Assembly (NCBI RefSeq): GCF_019931575.1
Contig: NZ_CP082923.1
Coordinates: forward strand, 372,001 to 436,000
Length of the DNA stretch: 64,000 nt
From: Caulobacter segnis
GTDB lineage: Bacteria; Pseudomonadota; Alphaproteobacteria; Caulobacterales; Caulobacteraceae
Direction: 5' to 3'
The position numbers and the translations under genes were made by a program. Positions 20,538 through 29,156 of the stretch are shown here, in pieces. The notes beneath the pieces are model-generated. The model made no database searches. It was given only the letters and a program-made list of their open reading frames with translations, and was not told the DNA's origin. Within the stretch, counting starts at the first letter, position 1; the number at the start of each line of letters is the position of its first letter.

Positions 20538-20996
20538 ATGTCAAAGCCGGTGGTGATTCCCCCGAGTTCCGTCCCTTACGAGACGACGCTCCACGTCCGG
20601 GACACGTGCCTGTGCCTGCACGTCCAGCGCGCCGCCCGGGCCCTGGCCCGCCGCTTCGACGAGGCCCTGCGGCCGGTGGGGCTGACCAACGGCCAGTTCT
20701 CGCTCCTGATGTCGCTGAACCGGCCCGAGTCGGCGGGCCTGGGCGGGGTCGCCAACTTGCTGGCCATGGACCGCACCACCCTGACGGCGGCGCTGAAGCC
20801 GCTGGAGCGGCGGGGCCTGCTGACCGTGGCGGCCGATCCCAAGGACCGCCGCGCCCGGGTGCTGGGCCTGACGGACGCGGGCCGCGCCGCGCTGACCCAG
20901 GCCCTGCCGATCTGGACGCGGGAGCACGCGGCGCTGGACGCGGACCTGGCCGGTGGCGGCGATGCGCTGCGCGCCGGCCTGAAGGCGATCGCCTAG
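20538..20996 (+). CDS. MarR family transcriptional regulator
   Basis: 152 residues with a winged-helix core: DEALRPVGLTNGQFSLLMSL, GVANLLAMDRTTLTAALKPLERRGLLTV (recognition helix) and the wing AADPKDRRARVLGLTDAGRA. An N-terminal VRDTCLCLHVQRAAR contains two closely spaced cysteines that might sense thiol stress, which would fit the redox-like DUF899 partner. It is divergent from DUF899 and probably represses both through the palindrome at 20515. Its stop shares CTAG with the convergent monooxygenase gene. Confidence 0.9.
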   Translation: MSKPVVIPPSSVPYETTLHVRDTCLCLHVQRAARALARRFDEALRPVGLTNGQFSLLMSLNRPESAGLGGVANLLAMDRTTLTAALKPLERRGLLTVAADPKDRRARVLGLTDAGRAALTQALPIWTREHAALDADLAGGGDALRAGLKAIA

Positions 20997-22444
20997 AGCC
21001 CGACCCTGGCCAGATAGGCCTCGACCGCCGCCACGTCGCCGGCCTGGCCGATCGTGGCGACATAGCCATCGGGACGCACCAGCGCGAAGCCGCCCGGCGG
21101 CAGGCCATAGGCGTCGGCGAACCAGCCGTCGGCGTCGACCAGGTCTGCGACGACCAGGCCCGGCCGGGGCGCGATGGCCAGCGCGGCGCCGAGCAGGGTC
21201 CAGTGCGGTCCGGCCAGAACCTCGAACAGGCGCACGGACTTGCCGTCGCGGTCTCGGCAGGGGGCGTCCGGGGCGCGGTCGCCCGGCGCGACCTTGGCGG
21301 CGACGCCCAGATCCAGCGACAGCGGCGAGCCGTGATAGCCGAGGTCCAATTGCCGGGCCTCGCGGCCGCGCTTCATGCCCTGGCGCGTCATGGCCTTGGC
21401 CAGCAGGTCGGTGGACAGGCCAAGCACGCCGGCGGCGATCGGACGACGCTCGGCCTCGTAGGTGTCGATCAGCGTCTCCGGCGCGCCGTCCAGCACGGCG
21501 GCCAGCTTCCAGCCCAGATTGTAGGCGTCCTGGATGCTGGTGTTCAGGCCTTGCCCGCCCGTGGGCGGATGAATGTGGGCCGCGTCGCCGGCCAGTAGCA
21601 CGCGGCCGACCCGGTAACGGTCGGCGAGACGGGCGTTGAGGCCGTAGACCGAGGCCCAGAACACCTCGTGGACCACGATGTCGTCATGACCCGTCCGCTC
21701 ACGGATCAAGGCGTTCAAGCCCTCGGTCGTGAGGCCCGCCTCGCCGGCCTCCGGCGCATGGCCCTGGATCTGGAAGAGGTCGGTCCCGGCCAGCGGGCAG
21801 AACGAGACCTGGGCCGTGTCGCGGGTTCCGAACACGTGCCAGGCCTCGCGCGTCAGGCCCGTCACGCGGGTGTCGGCGACCATGGCCAGGCCCGGCATGG
21901 TCTTGCCGGGAAAGCCGATGTCCAGCGCGCGGCGCACGAAGCTGCGGCCGCCATCGGCCCCGACCAGCCAGCGGGCGCGGACCGTCCGGCCGTCGGCCAG
22001 GGTCGCGGTCACGCCCTCGGCGTCCTGGTCGATCCCGGCCAGTTCGGCGCCGTAATCCGGCGTGTGGCCAAGGTCGGCGAGGCGCTGGCGCAGGATCCCT
22101 TCAGTCAGGAACTGCGGCAGCATCAGCGGTGTGGCGTAGGGCTCGGCCGGGGATGGCGTCGCGCCCTCGCCGATAGCCGTTTCCTCGAAGCCGCCGTCGG
22201 CTGAGTAGTTCCGCACCGGCGGATAGGGGCCGCCCGAGGCCAGCATCGGCGCCAGGACGCCCAGATCCTCGAACACCTCAAGGCTGCGCGGCTGCAGGCC
22301 CTTGCCGCGCGAACCCTGGAAAGGGCGCTCGGCCTTGTCGATCAGGCGGAAGGCGACGCCTCGGCGGGCCAGGTCGATGGCCAGGGTCAGGCCGGCCGGA
22401 CCGGCGCCGGCGATCAGCACGTCGGTCGTCAGGGACGGGGTCAT
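20993..22444 (-). CDS. FAD-dependent aromatic-ring monooxygenase
   Basis: 483 residues of the PHBH-like group A flavoprotein family: FAD dinucleotide-binding VLIAGAGPAGLTLAIDLARRG at the N-terminus, a middle DG-type segment (WLVGADGGRSFVRRALDI), and GRVLLAGDAAHIHPPTGGQGLN, which contacts the FAD ribityl chain. The C-terminal third (ALAIAPRPGLVVADLVDADG) matches the thioredoxin-like cap of phenol hydroxylase and PgaE-type enzymes. It probably hydroxylates a phenolic or polyketide-like compound using NAD(P)H and oxygen. AGGAG precedes the ATG. It is divergent from a MarR gene, and palindromes in the gap suggest inducible control. Confidence 0.9.
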   Translation of the reverse strand: MTPSLTTDVLIAGAGPAGLTLAIDLARRGVAFRLIDKAERPFQGSRGKGLQPRSLEVFEDLGVLAPMLASGGPYPPVRNYSADGGFEETAIGEGATPSPAEPYATPLMLPQFLTEGILRQRLADLGHTPDYGAELAGIDQDAEGVTATLADGRTVRARWLVGADGGRSFVRRALDIGFPGKTMPGLAMVADTRVTGLTREAWHVFGTRDTAQVSFCPLAGTDLFQIQGHAPEAGEAGLTTEGLNALIRERTGHDDIVVHEVFWASVYGLNARLADRYRVGRVLLAGDAAHIHPPTGGQGLNTSIQDAYNLGWKLAAVLDGAPETLIDTYEAERRPIAAGVLGLSTDLLAKAMTRQGMKRGREARQLDLGYHGSPLSLDLGVAAKVAPGDRAPDAPCRDRDGKSVRLFEVLAGPHWTLLGAALAIAPRPGLVVADLVDADGWFADAYGLPPGGFALVRPDGYVATIGQAGDVAAVEAYLARVGL

Positions 22445-22459
22445 GAAGTTCTCCTATCG

Positions 22460-22474
22460 TGTGCATGATGCACA
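22460..22474. promoter_or_regulatory. MarR operator site 1 (TGTGCA-N3-TGCACA)
   Basis: TGTGCATGATGCACA is a perfect 15-bp palindrome placed 16 bases upstream of the monooxygenase ATG. Confidence 0.65.
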
Positions 22475-22481
22475 TAAATAG

Positions 22482-22496
22482 TGTGCAAAAGGCACA
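22482..22496. promoter_or_regulatory. MarR operator site 2
   Basis: TGTGCAAAAGGCACA matches site 1 with one arm mismatch. Its centre is 22 bases from that of site 1, two helical turns. Confidence 0.6.
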
Positions 22497-22528
22497 TAAA
22501 TCCGAGACTGGACGACGTCAATCAAAAA

Positions 22529-22543
22529 TGTGCAAAATGCACG
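22529..22543. promoter_or_regulatory. MarR operator site 3, at the regulator start
   Basis: TGTGCAAAATGCACG matches the same consensus and ends one base before the ATG at 22545, where bound repressor would block expression of the regulator itself. Confidence 0.6.
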
Positions 22544-22544
22544 G

Positions 22545-22994
22545 ATGAAATCCGAGCTTCGCGACATTCACGCGGCGATGATGGACCTCGCCGGCTTCCT
22601 CAATCGGCCCCAGGCCGACGACCTGCTGCTGCGCGAGGCCGGCGTGTCGCTGGACCGGGCGCTGTTCCCCCTGCTGGGGCGAATCGGGAAGAAGGGGCCG
22701 ATCGGCGTGGTCGAGTTGGCCGACCTGGCCGGCCGCGACCACTCGGTGGTCAGCCGTCAGGTCGCCAAGCTGGAGAGCCTGGGCCTGGTCGAGCGCCGCC
22801 CCGGCGCGGCCGACAAGCGGGTGCGCGAGGCGGTGGTGACGGAGAAGGGCGCCGAGCTGGTCGACCGGCTGGACGCCGCGCGTCAACGGCTGGTCGGGCC
22901 GATGATGGCGGCGTGGAGCGACCAGGAGCTCAAGGACCTGGCGCGGCTGCTGCGCAAGTTCGTCGACGGCGCGAACGCGGCGCTGAAGGGCTAG
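22545..22994 (+). CDS. MarR family transcriptional regulator
   Basis: 149 residues from ATG 22545 (MKSELRDIHAAMMD). The winged helix is visible: GPIGVVELADLAGRDHSVVSRQVAKLESLGLVERR and the wing PGAADKRVREAVVTEKG. A GTG at 22530 in the same frame is a possible earlier start but would lie inside operator site 3. It is divergent from the FAD monooxygenase and three copies of one palindrome separate them, so it is very probably the repressor of that enzyme and of itself, released by the aromatic substrate. Confidence 0.9.
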   Translation: MKSELRDIHAAMMDLAGFLNRPQADDLLLREAGVSLDRALFPLLGRIGKKGPIGVVELADLAGRDHSVVSRQVAKLESLGLVERRPGAADKRVREAVVTEKGAELVDRLDAARQRLVGPMMAAWSDQELKDLARLLRKFVDGANAALKG

Positions 22995-23001
22995 TGGGCC
23001 C

Positions 23002-23772
23002 TCAATCCACGGCCAGAATGACGTCGGACGCGGCGATCCGCGCCTCGACCTTCGCGCCGACTGGCAAGGCCCAGGCCGCGTCCTCGGGCTTCAGGGTCGC
23101 CGTCAGGGTCTTGCCCGCCGAAAGCGCGATGGTGACCTCGGCCGAGGTCTCGCCGGCCTCGCGGTCGACGATCTCGCCGGGGAGGCGGTTGTCGCCATCA
23201 CCATCCTCGACCCGCACGAAGCTGGACTTGATCAGGGCGATGGCCGGCCGGCCGGGGGCGAGGTCCAGGTCCTCGACGCTGCGGCGGGTGATCGAGGCGC
23301 GCAGGGACAGGCTCTCGCCCAGCGACAGGGTCACGGTCGCGGTGACGCCGTCGCCTTCCACGCTTGTGACGACGCCGCGCAGCGCGTTGCGGGCGCTGGT
23401 GCGCAGGCCCAGGCTCCAGAGCAGTTCGGCGTCGCCGGAAAGGTCCGCCTCCAGCCGGGCGAAGGCCGCGCCGACTTCACGCTCGGCGGCGCGGAAGGCG
23501 CGGATCACCGCCTGGCCGCGCGGGGTGACCTGGGCCGCGCCGCCGCTCTTGCCGCCGGGTGCGGCGCTGACCAGGGGCGCGTCGAACAGGTTGTTCAGCG
23601 CCTGAACCCCGTCCCAGGCGCCCTTGTACGACAGGCCGGCCTGCTTGGCGGCGGCGCTGATCGAGCCCAGGCGGGCGACGGCCTCCAGCAGGGCGATGCG
23701 CTCCAGCCCCACGCGGGCCAGGCCGCCGCGCTTGAGGATCAGGGAAGCGCTGAAGTCCGTTTCGCTGCTCAC
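23002..23772 (-). CDS. modE: Molybdate-responsive regulator ModE
   Basis: 256 residues: an N-terminal LysR-like helix-turn-helix (RIALLEAVARLGSISAAAKQAGLSYKGAWDGVQALNN), then SARNALRGVV (starting near residue 125), which opens the first of two TOBE/MOP molybdate-binding domains, each of about 65 residues. ModE bound to molybdate represses the uptake operon. It is divergent from modA, with a ModE-like inverted repeat between them. Confidence 0.93.
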   Translation of the reverse strand: MSSETDFSASLILKRGGLARVGLERIALLEAVARLGSISAAAKQAGLSYKGAWDGVQALNNLFDAPLVSAAPGGKSGGAAQVTPRGQAVIRAFRAAEREVGAAFARLEADLSGDAELLWSLGLRTSARNALRGVVTSVEGDGVTATVTLSLGESLSLRASITRRSVEDLDLAPGRPAIALIKSSFVRVEDGDGDNRLPGEIVDREAGETSAEVTIALSAGKTLTATLKPEDAAWALPVGAKVEARIAASDVILAVD

Positions 23773-23793
23773 TGGTCGGCTTTCGATTTCGTC

Positions 23794-23816
23794 GTTATGT
23801 AGTTGAGCTGCATAAC
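23794..23816. promoter_or_regulatory. Putative ModE operator
   Basis: GTTATG and CATAAC form an inverted repeat separated by 11 bases, in the 68-bp gap between modE and modA. The CGTTATG arm resembles the CGTTATAT half-site of the known enterobacterial ModE box. Confidence 0.6.
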
Positions 23817-23840
23817 CGCAGTCCTGAGTAGGATTACCAG

Positions 23841-24599
23841 ATGATCGCCCGTCGTCCGATGCTGATCGCCGCGCTTTCCGGCGCCCTGTCGCTGATGCTG
23901 GGCGGGGCCGCCCTGGCCGGCGAGACCAAGGTGGCCGTGGCGGCCAATTTCACCGACGCCGCCAGGGAGATCGCCGCCAGGTTCAAGGCCAGGACCGGCC
24001 ATGACGCGACCCTGAGCTTCGGCTCGTCGGGCCAGTTCTACACGCAGATCGCCAACGGCGCGCCGTTCGAGGTGTTCCTGTCGGCCGACGTCGAGCGGCC
24101 GCGGAAGGCCGAGGCCGAGGGTCTGGCGGTTCCGGGCTCGCGCTTCACCTACGCCACCGGCCGCCTGGTGCTGTACAGCAAGACGCCTGGCCTGGTGGAT
24201 GGCAAGGGTAAGGTGCTCACCACCGGCAAGTTCGAGAAGCTGTCGATCGCCGATCCCAAGGCCGCGCCGTACGGCCAGGCGGCGGTCGAGACCCTGACCA
24301 AGCTGAACCTCTACGACGCCCTAAAGCCGAAGATCGTCCAGGGGGCGTCGATCACCCAGGCCTTCCAGTACGTCCAGACCGGCGCGGCCGAGCTGGGCTT
24401 CGTGGCCCTGTCGCAGGTGGTGGGCGAGCAGGGCGGCTCGCGCTGGGTCGTGCCGGCCAGCAACCACACCCCGATCGAGCAGCAGGCCGTGCTGCTGAAG
24501 ACCGGCCAGAACAGCGAGGCGGCCAAGGCCTTCGTGACGTTCCTGAAGAGCGGCGAGGCCAAGGCGATCATCAAGCGCTACGGCTACGAGGTCCGCTGA
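23841..24599 (+). CDS. modA: Molybdate ABC transporter substrate-binding protein
   Basis: 252 residues with a signal peptide (RPMLIAALSGALSLMLGGAALA) and the ModA core: KVAVAANFTDAAREIAARFKARTGHD, LSFGSSGQFYTQIANGAPFEVFLSAD, where the serines bind the oxyanion, and IADPKAAPYGQAAVETL, TGAAELGFVALSQV. It captures molybdate or tungstate in the periplasm for ModB. modB starts two bases after the stop. Confidence 0.95.
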   Translation: MIARRPMLIAALSGALSLMLGGAALAGETKVAVAANFTDAAREIAARFKARTGHDATLSFGSSGQFYTQIANGAPFEVFLSADVERPRKAEAEGLAVPGSRFTYATGRLVLYSKTPGLVDGKGKVLTTGKFEKLSIADPKAAPYGQAAVETLTKLNLYDALKPKIVQGASITQAFQYVQTGAAELGFVALSQVVGEQGGSRWVVPASNHTPIEQQAVLLKTGQNSEAAKAFVTFLKSGEAKAIIKRYGYEVR

Positions 24600-24601
24600 T
24601 C

Positions 24602-25276
24602 ATGACGGAGGTCCTGTGGCTGACGGGCAAGCTGGCGGGGATCACCACGATCCTGCTGCTGGTCCTGGCCACGCCGCTGTCCTGGTGGCTGGCGCGGGGG
24701 CGGTCAGCCGCGCGTACGCCGGTGACAGCCCTGGTGGCCCTGCCGATCGTGCTGCCGCCGACGGTGCTGGGCTTCTACCTGCTGATCGCCCTGGGGCCCA
24801 AGAGCCCGCTGATGCTTCTGTTGCAGCCCTTCGGGATCCGGACCCTGGCCTTCACCTTCGAGGGGCTGGTGATCGGCTCCCTGATCTATTCGCTGCCGTT
24901 CGCCGTGCAGCCACTGCGCAACGCCTTTCTGGCCATTGGCGACGAGCCGCTGGAGGCCGCCGCCACCCTGGGCGCCTCGCGCTGGGCCAGCTTCTGGCGG
25001 GTGGCCCTGCCGCTGTCGATCCCCGGCTATGTCGCCGCCGCCATCCTGGTCTTCGCCCATACGGTGGGCGAGTTCGGGGTGGTGATGATGCTGGGCGGGA
25101 ACATTCCCGGCGAGACCACCGTGCTGTCGACCGAGATATACCGCCTGGTGGAGGGGCTGGAGTGGGGCGAGGCCCATCGCCTGTCGCTGATCCTGCTGGT
25201 CTTTGCCTTCGCGGTCCTGTTCACCCTGCTGGCCCTGGAGGCCCGCTCGAAGATCCTGCTGCGGACGCGGACGTAA
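24602..25276 (+). CDS. modB: Molybdate ABC transporter permease
   Basis: 224 residues, five or six membrane helices, with the permease EAA-like loop EAAATLGASRWASFWRVALPLSIPG that docks on the ATPase. It is translationally close to modA. The usual third gene, the ATPase modC, does not follow: the next gene runs the other way and encodes a TonB receptor. The protein itself looks complete and keeps the docking loop, so an ATPase must be supplied from elsewhere. Confidence 0.94.
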   Translation: MTEVLWLTGKLAGITTILLLVLATPLSWWLARGRSAARTPVTALVALPIVLPPTVLGFYLLIALGPKSPLMLLLQPFGIRTLAFTFEGLVIGSLIYSLPFAVQPLRNAFLAIGDEPLEAAATLGASRWASFWRVALPLSIPGYVAAAILVFAHTVGEFGVVMMLGGNIPGETTVLSTEIYRLVEGLEWGEAHRLSLILLVFAFAVLFTLLALEARSKILLRTRT

Positions 25277-25308
25277 AAAGAAGCGCGACGTTTGGGGGGC
25301 GCCGCGCT
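25275..25308 (-). terminator. Weak intrinsic terminator after the TonB receptor gene
   Basis: Read on the minus strand, AGCGCG and CGCGCT pair around a 15-base GC-rich loop and are followed by TTCTTTTTA. It overlaps the end of modB by two bases and lies 26 bases beyond the receptor stop. Confidence 0.5.
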
Positions 25309-25333
25309 CCAGGGACCGAGATCGGGAAGGTGC

Positions 25334-27787
25334 TTAGAACTTCCAGGTGAGGCTGGCGCCATAGGTGGTGGGCTTGCCGGGGAAGCGGACCACCACGTTG
25401 GCGTTGCTGCTGACCGCGCTCCAATAATACTCGTTGGTGATGTTGCGGCCCCAGATCGACAGGTCCCAGCCCTTGTCGGGCGCGCCGATGCCGATGCTGG
25501 CGTTCAGCAGGCCGTAGCCGTCGATCACGAACAGCGGATTGCCCTCGAGGTCGGCGTAGGACTTGTCCTGCCAGCGACCGTTCAGGGCCGCGTTCAACTC
25601 CAGGCCGTCGCCCACCGGATGGTGGAACAGCGCCGTCAGGCCGCCCTGGAACTTGGGGCTGTACAGGAACGGCCGGCCGTCGAAGCTCTGCGGCTTGCCG
25701 GCGGCGTTGATGCCCGTATAGCCCTTCACCTCGGTATGCAGCAGCGTCGCCGAGGCGATCAGGGTCAGCGAGCGGCTGGCGCGCCAGGTGATGTCGCCGT
25801 CGAGGCCGTAGGCCTCGCCGTTCGGCACGTTGGCCAGGCGCGAGAGGGCCGTGTAGATCGGGTCGGCGAAGTACACCGACAGCTGCTTGTCGGTGTAGTC
25901 GTAGTAGAAGGCGCTGACATTGGCCTGGACGCGGCGCTGGAACAGGCCCGCCTTCACGCCCACCTCGTAGGCGGTCAGCAGTTCCTGCGTGGCCGGCGCG
26001 TTCTGGGTCGAGATGTTGGCCGCGTTGATCGGCGTGGCGCCGGCCTTGGCCCCTCGCGAGATCGAGCCGAACACCAGCACGTCCTCGGCCGCCTGCCAGT
26101 CCAGGGCCGCGCGCCAGGCGATGTTGTCCTCGTCCAGCTTGGACTTCACGAAGCCGAAGCTCTTGGTCGCCGGATCGAAGGTGTTGCAGCCGCCCTGGGT
26201 GATCGGGGCGACCAGGCCGTAGGCGGCGGCGAACAGCGCTCGGTTGACGACGTTGACATTGACCAGCATCGAGCCGCCGACGTCGCGCGAGCAGCCGACA
26301 TAGTCCTGCTTGTCCTGGCTGTAGCGGACGCCCAGGGTCAGCTTCAGATTATCGGTCAGGCGGTGGTCGGCGTTGGCGAACACGCTCCAGGTATTGGTCT
26401 CGATATTGCCGACGTCCTCGTAGGTGCGGAACGCCTGGCTCATCTGCAGGGCCGTGTAGCCGAAGCTGTTGAACGGCGTGGCCAGCAGGGTCGAGCCGAC
26501 ATAGCGGATCGTGCCGACATTGGCGTTCTGGCCCAGCAGGGTGCGGTTGCTGTCGTAGATCTTGTCATGGGCGACATAGCCGCCGACCAGCCACGAGCCC
26601 TTGTCGGTGACGCCTTCCAGATGCAGCTCCTCGGCGGCCGACTTGATGTCGCCGTGGGCCTTCTGGATCAGGACCTCGTAGGGCGCGCCGCTCCAGTCGA
26701 ACACGGCCTTGCGGCTTAGGCGGTTCAGGCTGGACAGCGAGACCAGGGTGACATTGTCGCTGAGGTTCCAGGCGACCTTCAGCTTGCCGGCATGGAACTG
26801 GTCGTTCTCGCGCAGCGGGTCCTTGATGCCCAGGCCGACGCCGATGTCGACGCCGCGGGTGCTAAGCGGCGCCCAGTCGGCCTGGCTGGCCTTGGTCGGC
26901 GTATTGGCGCCGATGTAGCTGACCAGGCCCGGCGCGTTGAACGGGCTCGCGGCGGTCGCCGGCGTGAAGCCGATGCCCTGGGCGGCCACCGTGTCGGACT
27001 TGTTGCGCCAGCCGGAATAGGAGGCCTCGATCTCGACCGTGTCGGTCGGCTGCATGGCCAGGGACAGGCGCCAGCCGTCGCGGTCGACCTTGCCCAGACG
27101 CTCGCCGCGGCTGTTGCTGACCTGCCAGCCCTTGTCGCTGTTCTCGCTGCGGAAGGCCGCGCGGCCCTGGACGCGGGGCCCGAAGGCCCCGCTGACATAA
27201 CCCTCGAGATTGTAGGTCTTGTAGTTGCCGGCCTCGGCGGTCAGCGAACCTTCGAACTCCTCGGTCGGCTTGTTGGTCACGAAGTCGATCAGGCCGGCGG
27301 TGGTGTTGCGGCCGTAGAGCGTGCCTTGCGGACCCTTCAGCACCTCGACCCGCTCCAGGTCGAAGACCGGGCCGGTGTTCATGAACGGATAGGCGTAGGC
27401 GACCTCGTCCCAGTAGGTGCCGACGGTCGAGGTGGCCGACAGGTTGATGGTGTTGAAGCCGATGCCGCGCAGCGTATAGGTCGGCACGCCCTGGTAGCTC
27501 TGGCTGACCGTGAAGCTGGGCGCGACGGTAGACAGGTCCTTGGGATCGGTGACCCGGAGCTGCTGCAGGGCCTCGCCGCTGAACGCCTGGATCGGCATGC
27601 CGACGCTGTTGGCGGTCTCCTCGCGGCGCTGGGCCGTCACCACCAGGGTGTCGATCGTCAGGCTCTCTTCGGGCTTGGGCGGCTGTTGCGCTTGGGCTTG
27701 GGCCCCCTGGTTTTGGGCCATGGCGGGGACCGCCATCAGCAGGGCGAGCGCCGACACGCTCAAGGTCAGGCGCGTGGGTCCTGGCAT
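25334..27787 (-). CDS. TonB-dependent outer membrane receptor (LuxR-linked)
   Basis: 817 residues. A signal peptide (LTLSVSALALLMAVPAMAQ) is followed by a TonB-box-like TLDTLVVTAQRREE segment, a plug domain with VEVLKGPQGTLYGRNTTAGLIDF, and a 22-strand type barrel ending in the aromatic TYGASLTWKF. GGGAGG precedes the ATG. The family imports siderophores, sugars, steroids or other large nutrients; the substrate is not evident. A palindrome shared with the LuxR gene lies 83 bases upstream, and the acyl-CoA dehydrogenase precedes it on the same strand, suggesting uptake of a compound with an acyl side chain. Confidence 0.92.
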   Translation of the reverse strand: MPGPTRLTLSVSALALLMAVPAMAQNQGAQAQAQQPPKPEESLTIDTLVVTAQRREETANSVGMPIQAFSGEALQQLRVTDPKDLSTVAPSFTVSQSYQGVPTYTLRGIGFNTINLSATSTVGTYWDEVAYAYPFMNTGPVFDLERVEVLKGPQGTLYGRNTTAGLIDFVTNKPTEEFEGSLTAEAGNYKTYNLEGYVSGAFGPRVQGRAAFRSENSDKGWQVSNSRGERLGKVDRDGWRLSLAMQPTDTVEIEASYSGWRNKSDTVAAQGIGFTPATAASPFNAPGLVSYIGANTPTKASQADWAPLSTRGVDIGVGLGIKDPLRENDQFHAGKLKVAWNLSDNVTLVSLSSLNRLSRKAVFDWSGAPYEVLIQKAHGDIKSAAEELHLEGVTDKGSWLVGGYVAHDKIYDSNRTLLGQNANVGTIRYVGSTLLATPFNSFGYTALQMSQAFRTYEDVGNIETNTWSVFANADHRLTDNLKLTLGVRYSQDKQDYVGCSRDVGGSMLVNVNVVNRALFAAAYGLVAPITQGGCNTFDPATKSFGFVKSKLDEDNIAWRAALDWQAAEDVLVFGSISRGAKAGATPINAANISTQNAPATQELLTAYEVGVKAGLFQRRVQANVSAFYYDYTDKQLSVYFADPIYTALSRLANVPNGEAYGLDGDITWRASRSLTLIASATLLHTEVKGYTGINAAGKPQSFDGRPFLYSPKFQGGLTALFHHPVGDGLELNAALNGRWQDKSYADLEGNPLFVIDGYGLLNASIGIGAPDKGWDLSIWGRNITNEYYWSAVSSNANVVVRFPGKPTTYGASLTWKF

Positions 27788-27869
27788 CCGTTTCTACCTC
27801 CCTCTGGCCGCGCCTGCATCGGGCGCGAACTCTAACGGGAGCGTGCGGTTGGGCCTCTCGCGTAACAAG

Positions 27870-27885
27870 CTATCGGAATCGATAG
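27870..27885. promoter_or_regulatory. LuxR-type operator, site B
   Basis: CTATCGGAATCGATAG, nearly identical to site A at 29157 (one base different), with the preceding CAAG also shared. It lies 83 bases before the TonB receptor ATG and just after the acyl-CoA dehydrogenase stop. Confidence 0.65.
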
Positions 27886-27908
27886 GTGAGGCGCCGCTGC
27901 AACCGCCG

Positions 27909-29093
27909 CTACAGGCCCAGGACCAGCTTGGCGATGATGTCGCGCTGGATCTCGTTGGAGCCGCCATAGATCGAGGCGGCGCGGTTGTTCAGATAGCGGG
28001 CCATGGTCGTCAGGCCGTGCTCGGGACCGACGGGGGTCTCGTTCGAGCCGGCCTCGCGCGCCTTGGGCTGGTGCGGGGCGACGTAGGACCCCAGGGCGTC
28101 GATCCCCAGCTCGTCCAGGCGCTGCAGCTGCTCCGAGCCCTGGACCTTGAGGATCGAGGAGGCCGGACCGGGCTTTCCGCCGGTGGCCAGGGCGCTCAGC
28201 ACCCGGCGCTCGGTGATGTCGATGGCCAGGGCCCCGATCTCGGCCTCGGCCAGGCGGCGGCGATAGTGGGGGTCGTCGAGGACGTCCTCCGCCTCGGCCA
28301 TGTCCCGCAGACGCGCCAGCCCGGCGTCGAGGCCGGCCGCGTAGCCGCCGCCGCGTTCGAATTCCAGGAGGTGCTTGGCCACCGTCCAGCCCTGGTTCTC
28401 CGCGCCCAGGCGATCGGCCTTGGGCGTGCGGACATCGTCGAAGAACACCTGGTTGACCTCGTGTTCGCCGGCCAGGGTGATGATCGGGTCGACCTTGATC
28501 CCCGGCCGGTCCATCTCGATCAGCAGGAAGGTGATCCCGGCCTGCGGCTTGCCCTCGGTCGACGTGCGGACCAGGCAGAACATGTGGCTCGCCCACTGGG
28601 CGTGAGTGGTCCAGATCTTCGAGCCGTTCAGGACGTAGTCGTCGCCGTCGGCCACCGCGCTCATCCGCAGGCTGGCGAGGTCCGAGCCCGAGCCCGGTTC
28701 GGAATAGCCCTGACACCAGTAGTCCTCGCCTGACAGGATGCGCGGCAGGTAGCGGGCCTTCTGCTCGGGTGTCCCGAACGCCATGATCGCCGGGGCCACC
28801 ATCCGCAGGCCCATCGGGGCCAGGTTGGGCGCGCCGGCGCGGGCGCACTCGGCGTGGAAGACATGGCGCTGGATCTCGCTCCAGCCGGGGCCGCCATATT
28901 CGACCGGCCAGCTGGGCGCGACCCAGCCTTCGGCGTGCAGGATCTTCTGCCAGGCCAGGCTGTGGACCTTGTCGCAGAAGACGCTGGTCATCCGCCGGCC
29001 GGCCTCGCGCAGGTCTGGCGTCAGGTTCGCGTCGAGAAAGGCGCGCACCGTGTCGCGAAAGGCCAGGTCATCGGTCGACAGCTCCAGATCCAC
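27909..29093 (-). CDS. Acyl-CoA dehydrogenase
   Basis: 394 residues with the complete family order: N-terminal helical domain (AWQKILHAEGWVAPSWPVEYGGPG), the FAD-binding YWCQGYSEPGSGSDLASL and KIWTTHAQWA, a central beta domain, and C-terminal SIYGGSNEIQRDIIAKLVLG, which contacts FAD. It oxidises an acyl-CoA to the enoyl-CoA. The type resembles dehydrogenases used on branched or side-chain acyl-CoAs (for example in steroid or terpenoid breakdown), but the chain cannot be read from sequence. Its promoter region holds LuxR site A, 64 bases before the ATG. Confidence 0.93.
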   Translation of the reverse strand: MDLELSTDDLAFRDTVRAFLDANLTPDLREAGRRMTSVFCDKVHSLAWQKILHAEGWVAPSWPVEYGGPGWSEIQRHVFHAECARAGAPNLAPMGLRMVAPAIMAFGTPEQKARYLPRILSGEDYWCQGYSEPGSGSDLASLRMSAVADGDDYVLNGSKIWTTHAQWASHMFCLVRTSTEGKPQAGITFLLIEMDRPGIKVDPIITLAGEHEVNQVFFDDVRTPKADRLGAENQGWTVAKHLLEFERGGGYAAGLDAGLARLRDMAEAEDVLDDPHYRRRLAEAEIGALAIDITERRVLSALATGGKPGPASSILKVQGSEQLQRLDELGIDALGSYVAPHQPKAREAGSNETPVGPEHGLTTMARYLNNRAASIYGGSNEIQRDIIAKLVLGL

Positions 29094-29156
29094 GCGCGGA
29101 TTCCTCCCCTTTGCGTCGTCGGGGAAACTTGCGAAGCCGCGGGACGGGGGCGCAAG

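Noticed and set aside
22530-22544. GTG start for the second MarR gene
   Set aside because: It would place operator site 3 inside the coding region and has no ribosome binding site; MKSELRD at 22545 is a more usual MarR start.
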